NCBI RefSeq assembly: GCF_000002235.5
Contig: NW_022145521.1
Coordinates: 124,001 to 188,000 of the forward strand
Direction: 5' to 3'
DNA from: Strongylocentrotus purpuratus
Taxonomy: Eukaryota > Echinodermata > Echinoidea > Camarodonta > Strongylocentrotidae
Length of the DNA stretch: 64,000 bases
This document shows positions 13,813 through 25,944 of the stretch, piece after piece. A model generated the notes under the pieces. It had not been told where the DNA came from. It ran no database searches and worked only from the letters and a program-made list of their open reading frames with translations. Positions within the stretch are counted from its first letter, which is position 1, and each line of letters begins with the position of its first letter. A program made the translations under genes and the position numbers.

Positions 13813-15423
13813 GGTAGAGAGGTGGATCTTAAGATTGTTTATGTGACAATAATAGTTAGCTTTATGAAATTATATTCGGCAACGGTTAATCTGTGATATT
13901 TTGTGAGGAAATGTTCATGAATCCTAAATGCCAACAATATAGTACGATCGGAACACTTGGTTTTGTTTAGACACAACTGTTGTTATTGCTGTTTGAAGTT
14001 GGCACCTCGACAAAATTATGTACTGCGTATTTTTTTAGTTGCTGAAAGGAAGGAGTCAGAAGTCACAGTTGGTCAAGGGAGTAAGTAACGGATATCGTTT
14101 CAAATCCTCGAGATAAGAGTGACACGTACTCTTATCTCTTTATAAATTCTTGCTTTGTATTTTAAGAATCAATTATGATTGCAACAATGTGATATGGGCC
14201 TACTCGTCAGGTACTTGTTAAACGGTTAAGAGCCCCCCCCCCCCCCCTCCTCCTCCCTCCCGCCTCCCGTATTTAGAGTGATGTCCCCTAGTTTCCTGGA
14301 AACGATTTAGATGCGCTTCATTCCCGTTTTCACAATTTATTTATGGTTCTGCGTGACTATTCTGTCCGAGGTCGTTCGATGACAATACATCCATCTTGCA
14401 TTGACGAAAGGAGATTGAGTCATCGCACAAGTCAAAGGCCTACGAGAGGTCGCTGACCGGGTGACACAAAAGATTGGGACGCTTTGGGTTGGACCATGGT
14501 ATAAGTCTCCCGCCAGTCGCTCGCGTATCCGCATAGCAATGAAGCGAAACGAGGGCCAACTGGCCGTGTATTTGTGAAAGGTTTGTGTTTATTGGTTCAA
14601 TGAGCAGATTTTGTCTTCTTTGTCCTTCCTTGATGATAATATTGATATTACTGAAGTGAAACTCACGTACGTGTCTCAATTCCACTTTTCCAGTCAGTAT
14701 CCTCTTTAAATGTTGTGGAATCAAGCCGCAGCTGCGCTTGTATGAATAGGCTTATAAACTGAAGGCTATACAAATCACAATCATTAAATCGTGAATTATC
14801 CCTATATTATTGCTCTGTATGAAATGTCAAAATGTCTTCCTCTGCCTAAGATATGTATTGCATGTGATAAATACATTTAGAGACAGCACATTTGAGGCCT
14901 ATTTTACTAATATCTTGTATTATTCTGTATCCCACCTTTTCCTCACCCCGTTGATTTTGTAATTGGCCAAATAACGAAGCGCAAGCAAGCTACATATTTA
15001 ACGAAAGAGGGCGCTTATCTAAAATTACGAAAGGGTCATCCCGTGAAAAGTCATTTGTTTTGCAAGTACCGGTATACTTGTTTGGTCAAACTTTTAGCAG
15101 AAATTGAATCTCATCATTTTACAGAAAATAATTTGACTTTCTCTTCAGACAGTTTCCGAAAAGGGTGAGAGTAAAATAGTTTTATGCCATATGAACTCAA
15201 ATGTAAATCCAAACTTGATAGCAAACTGCTATAGAGAAAATAAGAAATATCAAAGAAGTAGACTGGTGAAAGTTTGAATGAAATCAGAGAAAAAATGACA
15301 AAGTTGTGATTTTTTAAAAGTTGTAATCGCCACAGGTATGGACTCTTCAAATTGGCTGAATCGGAAATGTCTCTGTGATGTAGTGACAGACAACGTCCCC
15401 ATTTGTTCCAACACACAGAATGA

Positions 15424-15560
15424 CTAAAATTTCAATTTTTCAAAAATGTATTGCTTTGGAACGTCTTTTCTCTTTAGAGGAACTATTACGCTATCCATAA
15501 TTCGTCTGTAGTAGTGCCCCAAGGGAAAAGCACATAGGAGAAAAATATAAATTAATGTGA
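15424..15560. repeat. Dispersed repeat, copy 1
   Basis: Shares TTTCAAAAAT..ATTGCT, a central AGTGCCCCAAGGGA block, and TAGGAGAAAAA..AAATTAATG with 26750-26880. The pair is diverged and in the same orientation. Family not recognised. Confidence 0.6.
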
Positions 15561-16119
15561 TATTTTTGATCATCCACTGACCAAACTACCAACTTGACAT
15601 TTGTAGAGACTTAGTGATCTCATATTTCAAATATTTATAACTTTATTGTTCTTTAAGTTTACTCATGGATGAAATAACAAACTCGGGAGAATATGCTTTA
15701 TCCCCCTCTAAATATTGTAGAATTCAATGGTTTATATGTAGGGGAAAATAGTTCTATAATATCAATACACGTCAATACACAATAAATTTTAGGTCTACAA
15801 TTCCGACTTATCAATATGAAGTAGAAGAATCAGCCTATTGGACAAATAATCCATTTATAATCCTTGTCCTGTAACCCCCTTAGCCCTCAACTTTTTCCAC
15901 GACACACCCTAAAAAAGACCTCATCGCTTATCATGGGTACCAAAATCCATCTTTATTTTATTCACTTTCTTTCTCAGTCAATCATAACCTAACCCAATCA
16001 TAACTTATCCTCCTTGGCAACTTCAGTGGAAAGCACTTATTATTATTATTATTACCGGTACCCATTTCTTTTATGCATACAACTTACTTCCAAGTCTGTA
16101 TAATTCTGATCACGAAATC

Positions 16120-16384
16120 CACTTCTTCATCTCCCTCTCTTCCTTTTCTTCCCTTGTCTCTTTCTTTTTGTATCTTTCTCTCTCTTTCTCTCTCTCTCGT
16201 TTTCTCCTCTTTCCCTTCCCTTCTATATCTTTCCTCCTCTTTCTCTCTCTCTCTCTCTCTCTTGTTTCCTCCTCTTTCTCTTTCTCTCTCTCTCTCTTTC
16301 TCTCTCTCTCTTTCTCTCTCTCTTGTCACAGGTCTTTTCAAAATTCAAGAGTTGAGAGTTGAAAGAGAAGAGTCAGACAGAGAG

Positions 16385-16423
<39 letters not shown>

Positions 16424-16432
16424 AGGGGAAGA
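16120..16432. repeat. Pyrimidine-rich CT tract plus TA/GA microsatellite
   Basis: A CT/TTTC-rich tract at 16120-16325 is followed by TATATA and GAGAGA runs at 16383-16422. The open frames across it encode only Ser/Leu or Arg/Glu repeats and are not genes. Confidence 0.9.
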
Positions 16433-17467
16433 CTGCAAAGACAGAAAGAAGCAGAGAGAATCATCAATCATGATACATTTCTACGAACATATTCAAATTA
16501 TTTGAAAGCATCTTGTACACCACAGAATAATGTAGAAAATTTGACACCAATGTGTTTATTCATGATCCTGAAATAGATGTTACACAAGCATATCACACCA
16601 ATCATCTTTAGCACACTAAAAAATGAAAAATATCAGCAAACAGCCCCATAATCCCTGTCAAGCAGTTGTCTATGGCATTCATACAATAAGAAAACATTGG
16701 TATTATTTACAAGGGTTTACATGTATATATTAAAATTCATGCAGTGATTAAGACTTCAAGTCAGGTTTTGATGCTTATTTGATTCGACTACGATAAATTT
16801 GTTGAGTATTTCATAGGACCATTTACAAACATGGAGCACATACTGTTCCATAATATTATCCATTCTAAAAAGAATATTTAGAGTACAGTATCATATATTA
16901 GTCTATATACAGTTCTGTGCCCATGCTTCAGCCTAAGGTATCTACATGTAATGTAGAAAATATTGCAAATGCATATACGTGACGGATGAGATTTGTGCTT
17001 CAAAATATATGTATGACGGTGAGTAAAGATAACACTTTTTTGAGAATGGTAATTCCTTGCAAAAATGTGTAAATGAATTTAATATTCCACTAGAAATACA
17101 TGCATTCTTTCAGAGAATTAAATACAAAGTGTGATATACTACTTGTAGCACAAATATGTTGTCTTGTACATTACCAAGACTAAAAGAATGAACAATGCAG
17201 GTGGAATTTGGTTTGCCTTAAGGCTTTATAGGTTCCTGCCACCATGATATTGGAACATTATTTATAGGCATGGTGGCCCATTAGCAGACCCAAAAAATGA
17301 AATCCTCTGAATATAATAAGCATTTTGAAGTGAATATTGACCAAGAATCATCAGAAGAATATTTAGTATTAATTGTACCAGGGTCGATAACTTGAATGAA
17401 ATATGAACAATTTTTTTTTTTAAATGATTTATTAATTCTCATATTAAGTTGTGAGAACATCATTCAA

Positions 17468-18076
17468 GTCTACTGACCTAAAATGACTTTTGACCTTGTG
17501 ACCTGGAATTTGTGTCATATGATTTGTGATACTTGATAACCCTTGGGTACAAGTTTCATGGAATTTGAACAAACAATTTTGAAAATATGCTAAAAATTCA
17601 AAATCTTGATGTTGATGCCACAACAAAGTCCAAGTTTGTTGACCTTAAATGACCTTTGACCTTAACTTAGTGACCTGAAATTCTACTCACATGATTGGGG
17701 ATACTTGATAACCCTGTAGTCCAAGTTTCATTGACTAAGAACTTATACTTTCAAAATTATATCAAAAATTCAAAAACTTAACCTTAGGTTAAGTTTTCGA
17801 TGATGATGCCACAAAATAGTCCAAGTCTGTTGACCTGAAATGACCTTTGACTTTGTGACCTGAAATTCTACTCACATGATTGGGGATACTTGATAACCCT
17901 GTAGTCCAAGTTTCATTGACTAAATACTTATACTTTAAAAATTATTTAAAAAATTCAAAAACTTAATCTTAGGTTAGGTAAGTTTTTGATGTTGACGCCG
18001 TCGCTGCCGCCGCCACCGCCACCGTCACCGGAAAAGCGGCACCTATGTCTCGCTTTTTGCTACGCAGGCGAGACAA
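17468..18076. repeat. Three-unit tandem repeat with DR1-like motifs and a terminal hairpin
   Basis: Three units of about 170-190 bases start near 17468, 17641 and 17831. Each contains TGACCTTTGACCT or a one-base variant (17484, 17650, 17841) and the string GATACTTGATAACCCT. The array ends in a CCGCCGCC-rich stretch and a hairpin, GTCTCGC..GCGAGAC (near 18046-18074). The whole adjoins the 3' end of TMEM69. It looks like one end of a dispersed element whose class I cannot name. Confidence 0.7.
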
Positions 18077-18186
18077 AAATTATGATGATGTTGGTAACAT
18101 ACAGGACAAAATACTTTGGACTTGGTCAAAATAATTTCAACTTTAAAAGAAGATTCTTCAATAATTGCAGCAATGTAAAATTGTCC

Positions 18187-19678
18187 TTAATCTTGCACAA
18201 TAATTTGGGCAATCTTGATGAGCTTCTTGAAGTTATAGCCATGCTCTGGCTCAGAGGGAGGGTAGAGGATACTAAAGCCAAAGGTCACCGAGACGGACAG
18301 GATAGCGAACGTGGTGAGGAGAAACCTGAGAGAGCGGAACCAGGATGGGAAGGACTTAAAGCGAGAGTCCACAATCCCTGCCAGCGCAAGACCCATGATG
18401 ATGCAGACAAGACCCGGCTGGATGGGCATGCTGAGACCCGTCCAGGCAACAAGCGAGGGCAGCACACTGGTTACGAGGCTCGAGGAGGTGGGGGTCTCAC
18501 TGGGGGAAATAGCAAAGCCCCATCGGACACCACCTAAGAAGGACAGGATGCAGGCACCGTAGGCGACCTGGGCGAAGGCGACCTGAGGTCCGCAGGAGAA
18601 AGTGATGATGGAGTAAGCTGCAGGAGCGATGAAAGGTATCAAGCCAGAGAATCCTAGGACGAGCGCTGCTGGTGGAGCCGACTTCAACCTCATCTTGTGT
18701 TTCTGAAACCAACCGTCCTTGTTTGCCAATCCATCTTCATCATTGACAACCTGTCTCTTGCTTGCTGTGACATGGTATCCAGCAACACAAGTTTTGTACG
18801 ATGAGAGGGACCCTGCTGTTCTTAAAATGTCACTTTGAGAGTGGAGACTTTGCACCGTTTGTTGCAAAACATCATTTTTATGTCCTTGCAACCTGTCCAA
18901 TAAAACAGTGCTTGACTTTCTATTGAGACAGGATATTAACCATGGTGTCTGGGTTACATTGGAAGATGTTCTGTAGCTGCTATTGGCTGCAGGTACAAAG
19001 TGTCTTTGAGACTGTTGACTGGAGAAGCATGGTGCTCCCAGATTTCCCTGTACAATTTAGAGGGAGAAAGATAAAAAAAAAAACATATCGTATGAGATGA
19101 CATTTAATCATAAAATACTGGTAGTGATACTGCACTTCAAGAGAGAATGTCAACATATCGTTAATTTTGTTATTTCTTTATGCAGGGTATTGTTGTTTTC
19201 ACTAGCATGATGGATATCCCATAAACTGTGAGACAAACACACATATAATATATGACTACATTTTCTCTTGAGCTCAATGGGTGCATACTGTTTCAGAATG
19301 CGTATGTCTCCAAAGAAAATTCAAACTATCTTTGAAGACATATAGTTCTATGGAACTAAAAGTTGTATTTTCGACTATTAGTGATGATTCAGTTGGGGAA
19401 CAGCTGAGGATGAAGCTACATACATGTAGCTACAGGTGTAGCTAGTTTGTTGTTTAACATTCAGGCAAAGATGGAACAACTCTCAAAACTATTTCACACA
19501 ACAAAAATAAACGAAGATTGGGCTAACACAGAGAGGAAGTTTAACATGGTATTGGATAAAATGGCCTTGTAAAATGTCTTGGTGTACATACCTGGAAGAT
19601 AGATGTCCCAGGCTCCAAAGAAATTCTTGACAGAACATTTCTCCCACTACCAAAGAGTCTAATCTTGCGTAGCAGCAT
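18187..19678 (-). CDS. TMEM69: TMEM69, mitochondrial-type DUF3429 membrane protein, two coding exons
   Basis: Coding exons are 19678-19592 and 19047-18187 (minus), joined CAG/GTATG to TACAG/GGA in phase 0, giving 315 residues. The start is the first in-frame ATG; an in-frame stop lies upstream in the same exon. Residues 1-20 (MLLRKIRLFGSGRNVLSRIS) are Arg/Lys-rich without acids, as in a mitochondrial presequence. Residues about 152-293 form a DUF3429 domain with about five hydrophobic helices (near 157-175, 186-203, 218-235, 240-256, 269-290) and the hallmark YGACILSFLGGVRWG at 192-206. The family is known for this multi-pass domain; its biochemical role is not established. The protein is longer than human TMEM69 (about 247 residues), mainly in the poorly conserved linker between presequence and domain. 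The reading frame is intact. The nearest downstream DNA is a tandem repeat at 17468-18076. Family assignment is firm from motif and topology; mitochondrial location is inferred from the N-terminus. Confidence 0.93.
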
Positions 19679-19820
19679 TTTATCCAAGGAAGACCTATGC
19701 AAAACACTGCTCACCAGGTTCCAGTCACTGTATCATCAAGTATGCCTCTGAAGGACTGTTGATAAGTACAGGTCTACACAGCAATTGACTCTTGTCTCAA
19801 CAGCTTTAGGAGGTTAAAAC
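19679..19820 (-). other. TMEM69: Candidate 5' UTR part of TMEM69 start-codon exon
   Basis: On the minus strand a good acceptor (pyrimidine tract then ACTTCCAG) ends at 19821, so the exon holding the TMEM69 start probably begins at 19820 and carries about 142 bases of leader. This is inferred from the splice signal only; a transcript would settle it. Confidence 0.4.
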
Positions 19821-19880
19821 CTGGAAGTATAAATAACAGAGAATTGCAGCAGAAACTTGATTAGTGGCCAAGACATGATA

Positions 19881-19908
19881 GGGCGGGGGGGGGGGGGGGG
19901 GGGGGGGG
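19881..19908. repeat. G homopolymer tract
   Basis: Nearly uninterrupted run of about 28 G; G-quadruplex-capable and likely length-variable. Confidence 0.9.
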
Positions 19909-20407
19909 ACTTCAAACAAAATTTCCTTGGTTAACTGGAATACTGGAAGCAAGAACAATCAAGAATCTCAATTCTCATGACTTACCTAAGAGGATAAATG
20001 TTTAAAACATATATTTTCAAAAGTCATAACACAAACTGCAAAGGGAGAGGGGGTGAACAATTTGAATTGGAATCATTGCATCTATCTCTCTATAATTACA
20101 TTTAAAAAAGGCTTTTTATATTTTCCCCTCAAATTTAAAAAGGGGAAACTGCCATAAGGCATACACCCTCTCCAGCAAAGCATAGCGAGTCAATGATAAT
20201 GTGTATTGACCTTTAGCACTGCATACTTGCTGAGAGGAAGGTATAATACACAAATACACACACCACACACTATTGCATAGACTGCACACAATAGAACCAA
20301 TGTGGCTGATCAGCAAATTTGACACTAGAATTTCAATTTGAATTTTTAAATTATTCTTTTTAACATCAGTAATTAAGTTGAAAAAAATTGTATTTTACTG
20401 CTATTAA

Positions 20408-21467
20408 CCACTTGACTGATACCCACGTACATGTACGTGCTTAGGGCATTGCACTTTCAAGACCGTAGCACTGCATAAGGCCTAGACCGAATTTTCCGTC
20501 TCTTTCGTTCGTTAGCCTCTTATTGGGGTAGGGTCGGCTCTCTCTTTAGAGATGGAAACCCGCTATACACATTCCCTTGATAACTCCACGGCCATTTCAG
20601 GTCGTAGCGTTTTGCCCCCAAAATCCCCCAAAATGTCATTTTACCTCATGCATTGATTATTTAAAATTAGGAGAAGGTTATACTACATCGGTTCCACTTA
20701 CCAACTTGACTGAAATATTCCGTTTAATGGTCCCCTTTATGGAAATTATGGGTCAAAATCGACATCCATGTTGAAATCTTGCAAGCCGTGTTAAACTCTC
20801 GCTGCGCACGGAGTCATCTAAATCAATCTCATCCCTTCTAGTCTACGCCGAAGGAAAAATGATTATGAAGGAAAAACTGTGCGCCATCTACACGTTCGTA
20901 ATGGCGTTATCACAGTTTTTCCTTCATAATCGTTTTGCCTTCGGCGTAGACTAGAACTTAGGAGGGATGAGATTGATTTAGATGACTCCGTGCGCAGCGA
21001 GAGTTTAACACGGCTTGCAAGATTTCAACATGGATGTCGATTTTGACCCATAATTTCCATAAAAGGGACCATTAAACGGATTATTTCAGTCAAGTTGGTA
21101 AGTGGAACCCTTGTAGTATAACCTTCTCCTAATTCTAAATAATCAATGCATGAGGTAAAATGACATTTTGGGGGATTTTGGGGGCAAAACGCTACGACCT
21201 GAAATGGCCGTGGAGTTATCAAGGGAATGTGTATAGACGGTTTCCGTCTCTAAAGAGAGAGCCTACCCTACCCAATAAGAGGCTAACGAACGAAAGAGAC
21301 GGAAAATTCGGTCTACATAATGCCAAGCCCTACTGGGTAATTAGCACTGCAACGATGTTATACAGGTCTTGAACAGTAGATTTTTTTGTGTACAGTTTTT
21401 TGTACAGTACAAAAATGCAGTAGCACAGGGGGTATGAACGCGTTTTAAGCCAATAGCAGTCAAGTGG
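20408..21467. mobile_element. TTAA-flanked inverted-repeat element carrying a nested foldback element
   Basis: Ends CCACTTGACTG and CAGTCAAGTGG are inverted, and TTAA lies directly outside both (20404-20407 and 21468-21471), as for piggyBac or Kolobok non-autonomous elements. Subterminal parts also pair: GGGTAT on the right, ATACCC on the left. About 833 bases of the interior are a younger foldback insertion with its own target duplication. No transposase is present. Confidence 0.75.
20483..21315. mobile_element. Long-arm foldback transposon (Mutator-like by 9-bp duplication), copy 1
   Basis: Two arms of about 400 bases, starting TAGACCGAATTTTC and ending with its near-complement, are nearly identical inverted copies around a loop at about 20882-20910. 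Flanks CATAAGGCC (20474-20482) and CATAATGCC (21316-21324) form a 9-bp target duplication with one mismatch. Identical 65-residue frames in the two arms are mirror shadows, not genes. No transposase. Long inverted repeats with 9-bp duplications suggest the Mutator superfamily; this is inference. Confidence 0.8.
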
Positions 21468-21471
21468 TTAA

Positions 21472-21622
21472 GGTGTCTGATCAATTGTCACTAAAGTACA
21501 GATTTTGAGTGAAATCAGTTATGTTTTGTACAGTGGTGTTTGAAATGTTGAGAATCAATAGCACAGCTTTTAATACACAATTCACTCAAAATCTGTGCTT
21601 TAGTCACAATTGATCAGACACC
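21472..21622. mobile_element. Small inverted-repeat element (MITE)
   Basis: GGTGTCTGATCAATTGT and about 25 further bases on the left pair with the right end, ACAATTGATCAGACACC, with few mismatches, giving arms of about 42 bases. It abuts the TTAA of the preceding element. No clear target duplication is visible. Confidence 0.65.
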
Positions 21623-22098
21623 TCTATCTCAGCTTTGCCCAATTGCTGGAGTGGCATATCTAGATCTAGATCTAGAGGTCTACAGATTAACACAAAAATA
21701 TAATGGTTTGGTGTAGATTTGGACAAACGATGATATAGCCATAGATTCGACCGAACGATTCAGTCTCTGATATGAACGATTGTTACTCGTATTTCTCGAT
21801 TCTCCAGACCCAGCCCGGCCCGGCCCAATTGCCCAGCCAGCCAAGACGCATGCCCCGCAACCCTCCAGGAGCTAAGCAAAGCAAGGCCCCTAGCTCCTGG
21901 CGCTGGCGCGAGAGATATTGTCGGAAAGGTGTACCAAAGAAGTAATCATTTACATATTCCAGAAGTATAAATTAAAAATTCAAACTTCACAAAAATCTTG
22001 ATAGACTAATTTCATCGTCTTCCACAACAAACCATTATGTGCACATTACATACACGGAAAACATTGCAAAAAAGGGTAATTTCGCAAGACTGTCTCAC

Positions 22099-22200
22099 CT
22101 CTCTGCGTTCGTTCGGACTCCACCCATGTGTTGATAGTCTACGGTCAAACTTTTTTTGTGTGCTGTCGGTATTATTGTAGATCGATGCAGCTCGTACCGG
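22099..22200 (-). other. Possible noncoding first exon and promoter area of TMEM69
   Basis: A minus-strand donor GAGAG/GTGAGA ends a possible exon at 22099; its 5' limit is not visible and is set arbitrarily. A locally GC-rich, CpG-containing block lies at 21800-21920. If used, the first intron would contain the nested transposons at 20404-21623. Based on one splice-like motif and composition. Confidence 0.25.
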
Positions 22201-22550
22201 TATTTCAACAATTCCAAAGAAATCAAATTGACTTGAGCTGAATCTAAACCAAAAAATGGAAGAAGAAGAAAAAGGAAGTTGAGAGGATTTTTTTCTTCAT
22301 AAGGGAATAGACGTTAGACGATATCAAATAACAGGAAAATATTGTACAGATAAATATCATAACTTTCTTGGCATTTCTTTCAATAAAAATAAATTTCTCA
22401 CACACAAAATTACTATCAGTATCACATTGCAAGATTGGTAATGTAAGGAATAATGAGAATGTTTTGTTGTTGTGATTCCTGGAAGAGGTTTTAAAAAACA
22501 CTAGAAATTCATGCCATATACGACTTTTAGTACCAATGGCAAATTGTTAA

Positions 22551-22618
22551 AGGAGAAGTCCACCCCTGATATTTTTTATTAAAATAAACTTATTATCATC
22601 CTAAGGGTGGACTTCCCC
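22551..22618. mobile_element. 68-bp TTAA-flanked MITE
   Basis: AGGAGAAGTCCACCC and GGGTGGACTTCCCC are inverted ends, with TTAA at 22547-22550 and 22619-22622. The size and target site fit a piggyBac/Kolobok-type MITE. Confidence 0.75.
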
Positions 22619-22950
22619 TTAAACATGATAATTTGAGTTGTTTCCTTCTTCTTAGTGGGAAACATGTTTCAGTTTTTGTTAAATTTTCCATATTTCACAT
22701 GATACAAATATGGCAATATAAAACAATTTTTTGTAAATTATAATTAGGCCTATACAAAACCGTGAAATAAGATATAGCCTACATGTTACAAAAGATTTTT
22801 TAGCTTTTACAAAAGGAAGACGAAAATATTTATTTGATAGTGAAATATGGCAAAACCTTATAAAACGCATATAGGTTCCGTACAAAATATGATGAAGAAG
22901 TAATTTGACATTGCGCGATGCCTAAAACCCCCGGCGTTGTATGTTGAACG

Positions 22951-23239
22951 GGGGGGGGGGGGGGGGGGGGGGGGGAGGGGTGGTGGGGGGGGGGGGGGTA
23001 TGGAGCACTATTTTTTGTTGCCCATTTTTGAGAAAATTTATAGAGGGGAAAACGTGGGGAGTGAAGACCCTTTTTCTTCTTCTTCTCAACACCCACCTTT
23101 CAACCCCCCCCCCCCCCCCCCTGGGCAAACAAAAAACAAAAAAATAACGTTACCATTTTTGCAAAACCTGTTTTTTCTTTTTTGCCAGGGGGCCAAGCTC
23201 GTCGCCCCCCCCCCCCCCCCCCCCGTGGATCCGCGCCTG
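22951..23239. mobile_element. G/C-tract-bounded repeat with one hAT-like end
   Basis: A G-rich block (22951-22999), an inner C run (about 23106-23120) and a C run (23204-23224) lead to GTGGATCCGCGCCTG. This resembles the right terminus of the element at 51391-51780 (TAGATCCGCCTCTG). No matching left terminus or target duplication was found, so it may be truncated. Confidence 0.4.
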
Positions 23240-24130
23240 ATTGGTTTAAGTGGGCGCCTCTTCTTAGATAAAATTAATGTTGAAGATATCACTCCCCAAT
23301 ATTCGAAAAAAGGGAATGTTCAATGTTCTATTGTACTAGTGCTGCATATCCCCGTAGGAGAAGAGATGAAAAGGAATAGAATTTTGGTAAAAAAAAATTA
23401 ATGATGCTCTATAATTATATTCCAAAAAAGGATATACCTTAAAGCCCCTCTTAAATGTTTAGAAGCCCCGCATTCGCCAAACTTTAGTACGATGGGTAAT
23501 GGCCAAAAATTATGATGGCAAAATCTCACTTAAATTGTATCATAATGCGAGAGAGGATGTCATTACGATATGCAAAGATCCCCCTCCCCCCCCCCCCCCC
23601 CCCCCCACAAAAAAAAAAAAACATATATCGATATTAAAAGGTGCATAACTTAGGGTTCTGCGCTGTACGCAAATTTTATATTCTTTTATCAATATTCGAC
23701 TTCCAACACATTTGTGTCGGGAATCTTTGCAGAAGTGTGTTTTAAATGACATCCCCTTTCACATTATGAAAAAATTTAAGTGCAATTTTGCCATCAAATT
23801 TTAGGGCTCCCAACACTTTAGAGAGGCTTTAAAAAGGAGGAATATAGGAGGAGGAGGACAAAGGTAGAGGAGAAAAAGAAGATTGTACTTTTTCCTGAAC
23901 TCTCCCATCAGTTCGGCCTGGAGGCCAGTTTTTTATTTGCAACATTGCATTTTGAAATAGATTTTGTTTAGAAGAATACTACGGAATATGCAGTGCGTCC
24001 CAGAAAAAACGAAACCGAGAATCGATGTTTTATCATAACTTAGTCAGATTTATAATTAATGAATGACATATATTTGGAAAGCTAAGATCCTCTTCTTTCA
24101 TGTGATGCAACTCATATGCCTTTCATATGA

Positions 24131-24302
24131 TATATAAGAAGAAGAAAAAGAAGAAGAAGAAGAAGAAGAAGAAGAAGAAGAAGAAGAAGAAGAAGAAGAA
24201 GAAGAAGAAGAAGAAGAAGAAGAAGAATGAGAAGTAGTTGTAGAAGAAAAAGTCACAGAAGAAGAAGAAGAAGAAGAAGAAGAAGAAGAAGAAGAAGAAG
24301 AA
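24131..24302. repeat. (GAA)n tract, about 170 bases
   Basis: Long GAA runs with a short interruption near 24228-24258. One strand is purely purine. Confidence 0.95.
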
Positions 24303-25485
24303 GGCCTAGCTTATAGGAGAAGAAGGGTGTACATTTGCCTAATATCCCCATCAGGTAGAATGTAACTTGTATAACAAAATTCTGGAAGGGGACAGATAAT
24401 CAGTTGCTTATTATTACCCCACAATAACATTCGAAATTGAATATCTATACCCTTCGCGTATAAAATCAAGATTATTTTGCTCACCACCCCCTTCCCTTTC
24501 ACCAAGATGTGTCTTTCTTTCTTCTTTGTCATGAAAAAAACAAAACACGTTTTTCATATTGAAAACTTGGGGGGAAAAAAGGCCTCTTTTGGTTACCATA
24601 AAGGCAATATAAAATATCTACGAGAGTCATGTTTGCGCCGACTTGTATCTCGTCGTTTACGAGATTTACTGTTACATGCATAATAACGAGATTACGAGCG
24701 TAAAAGAGCTAGCGATAACATCCTCCATGTTGCTTTGCTTTATGCCAATGCATGCTCGAGATAGGAAAAACCACACAACAACAAAACGCGGAATTGATTG
24801 AATATTTTTGTTTCACTGACGATTACAGTTGAACACTTCATCGATATACTACAAATTGACCAGCTGCTGATTCTATAAAATATTTTCACCCATTTAAGCT
24901 GAAAGAAACCAGTCGGAAGATTTTTTGAGGTAATGTAAGCATCGTTCCTTGTGGTCATTTTGTTCTCAGTTGAAGTTGATTTTTTTTCGCGGGACGCGTT
25001 GCTGTAACGTTGATAGCCGTGTTATTTCAATTCAGTGCACATTTGTAGTGCAACGGTTTTCATGTCGTGCAAGCCGATCAGATCTAGAAAATTCGTCATG
25101 TAACTGAGACAGCCCTTTTCATTAAACATTGTTGGTGGAGAAAATAAATGTTTATGATTATTTGATTGATATAATAATGTATGACATACAAATTATTGTT
25201 TTAATCTTAAACTTTAAGTTAAAACGAATCATCAATTCATCTGAATGATTGTGAATCTGATGTCCGACTCCAACTTCGAACAGAATCCAAGCAATAATGC
25301 TGAATTTGAACATTCGGCTCGTCTTCAAATGCTACATCCCCAGGAACAGGAGAGTGGAGGAATTTGACCCCAAAAAAGTAGATTTGTTTAGAAGAAGATG
25401 AAAAGTAGAAAATAAAAGAAGAACAAGAACTTGAGAAGTCTGACTCTGACAGTCTGAGTAGAAAAAGAGAAATCAGTAAAAAGTT

Positions 25486-25944
25486 AGGGGCGCTGGTCCG
25501 AGAATGAGGATCGTCCTCACAAACGAGGATATCCTCATAAACGCGGACAAAATGCGTCCTCACAAACAAGGATCATCAGCATTTTCGCAGACATTTTTTT
25601 TCTTGGGAGCTCTGTGGGTTTCGGGTTACGAACCGCCCGCTGGCAATGCCAAATTTGGATTCCCCAGGGGAAAATAACCCTAGTTGATCGTCTACTTTTA
25701 TGGGTTGTCCGTCTTCCCAAGGATTTATTGCTCATAACGTGAAAGTCTCTGTATAAAGTCAATGTAAAATGCATCAAGAAAATCATCCCGGAATCCGTTT
25801 TTTTGCATCGCCAATGGGCCGATCAAAAATATGGAACATCTGCTTTTTTGCAGACGTTCCTTGTTTTTGAGGACGCATTGGTCCGCGTTTACAAAGACGA
25901 TCTTCGTTTATGAAGATGATCCTTATTCTCGGACCAGCGCCCCT
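25486..25944. mobile_element. Inverted-repeat element with AGGGGCGCTGGTCCGAG ends
   Basis: The left arm from 25486 (AGGGGCGCTGGTCCGAG) pairs with the right arm ending 25944 (CTCGGACCAGCGCCCCT), over about 90 bases each. The interior has no transposase frame. A third matching end lies at 26338-26457, so the boundaries of the original element are uncertain. Confidence 0.65.

Larger units (their letters stand above)
11439..17467. other. No recognised gene; microsatellites and mixed DNA
   Basis: Short frames at 13078-13588 and 14337-14724 on the minus strand look somewhat coding-like in composition but show no domain and no convincing splice partners. Simple repeats are at 12181-12215 (CTTT), 13700-13812 and 16120-16432. 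SINE-like ATT runs with ACCGGTACC occur at 16040-16062. Confidence 0.5.
22623..25485. other. No recognised gene; G/C tracts and simple repeats
   Basis: Contains G/C homopolymer-bounded DNA, a GAA tract and scattered AT-rich DNA. Frames rich in Gly or Pro near 22.9-23.3 kb come from the homopolymers. Confidence 0.6.

Noticed and set aside
16073-16576. 167-residue Ser/Leu-rich open frame
   Set aside because: It runs through a CT microsatellite; low-complexity translation, no splice support.
17986-18562. Plus-strand frames of up to 183 residues
   Set aside because: They overlap the TMEM69 coding exon in antisense and the preceding repeat; shadow frames.
20577-21222. Two identical 65-residue open frames on opposite strands
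   Set aside because: They are the same sequence in the two arms of a foldback element, with no domain; they are mirror shadows rather than genes.
22830-23401. Gly-rich and Pro-rich frames
   Set aside because: Caused by G and C homopolymers.
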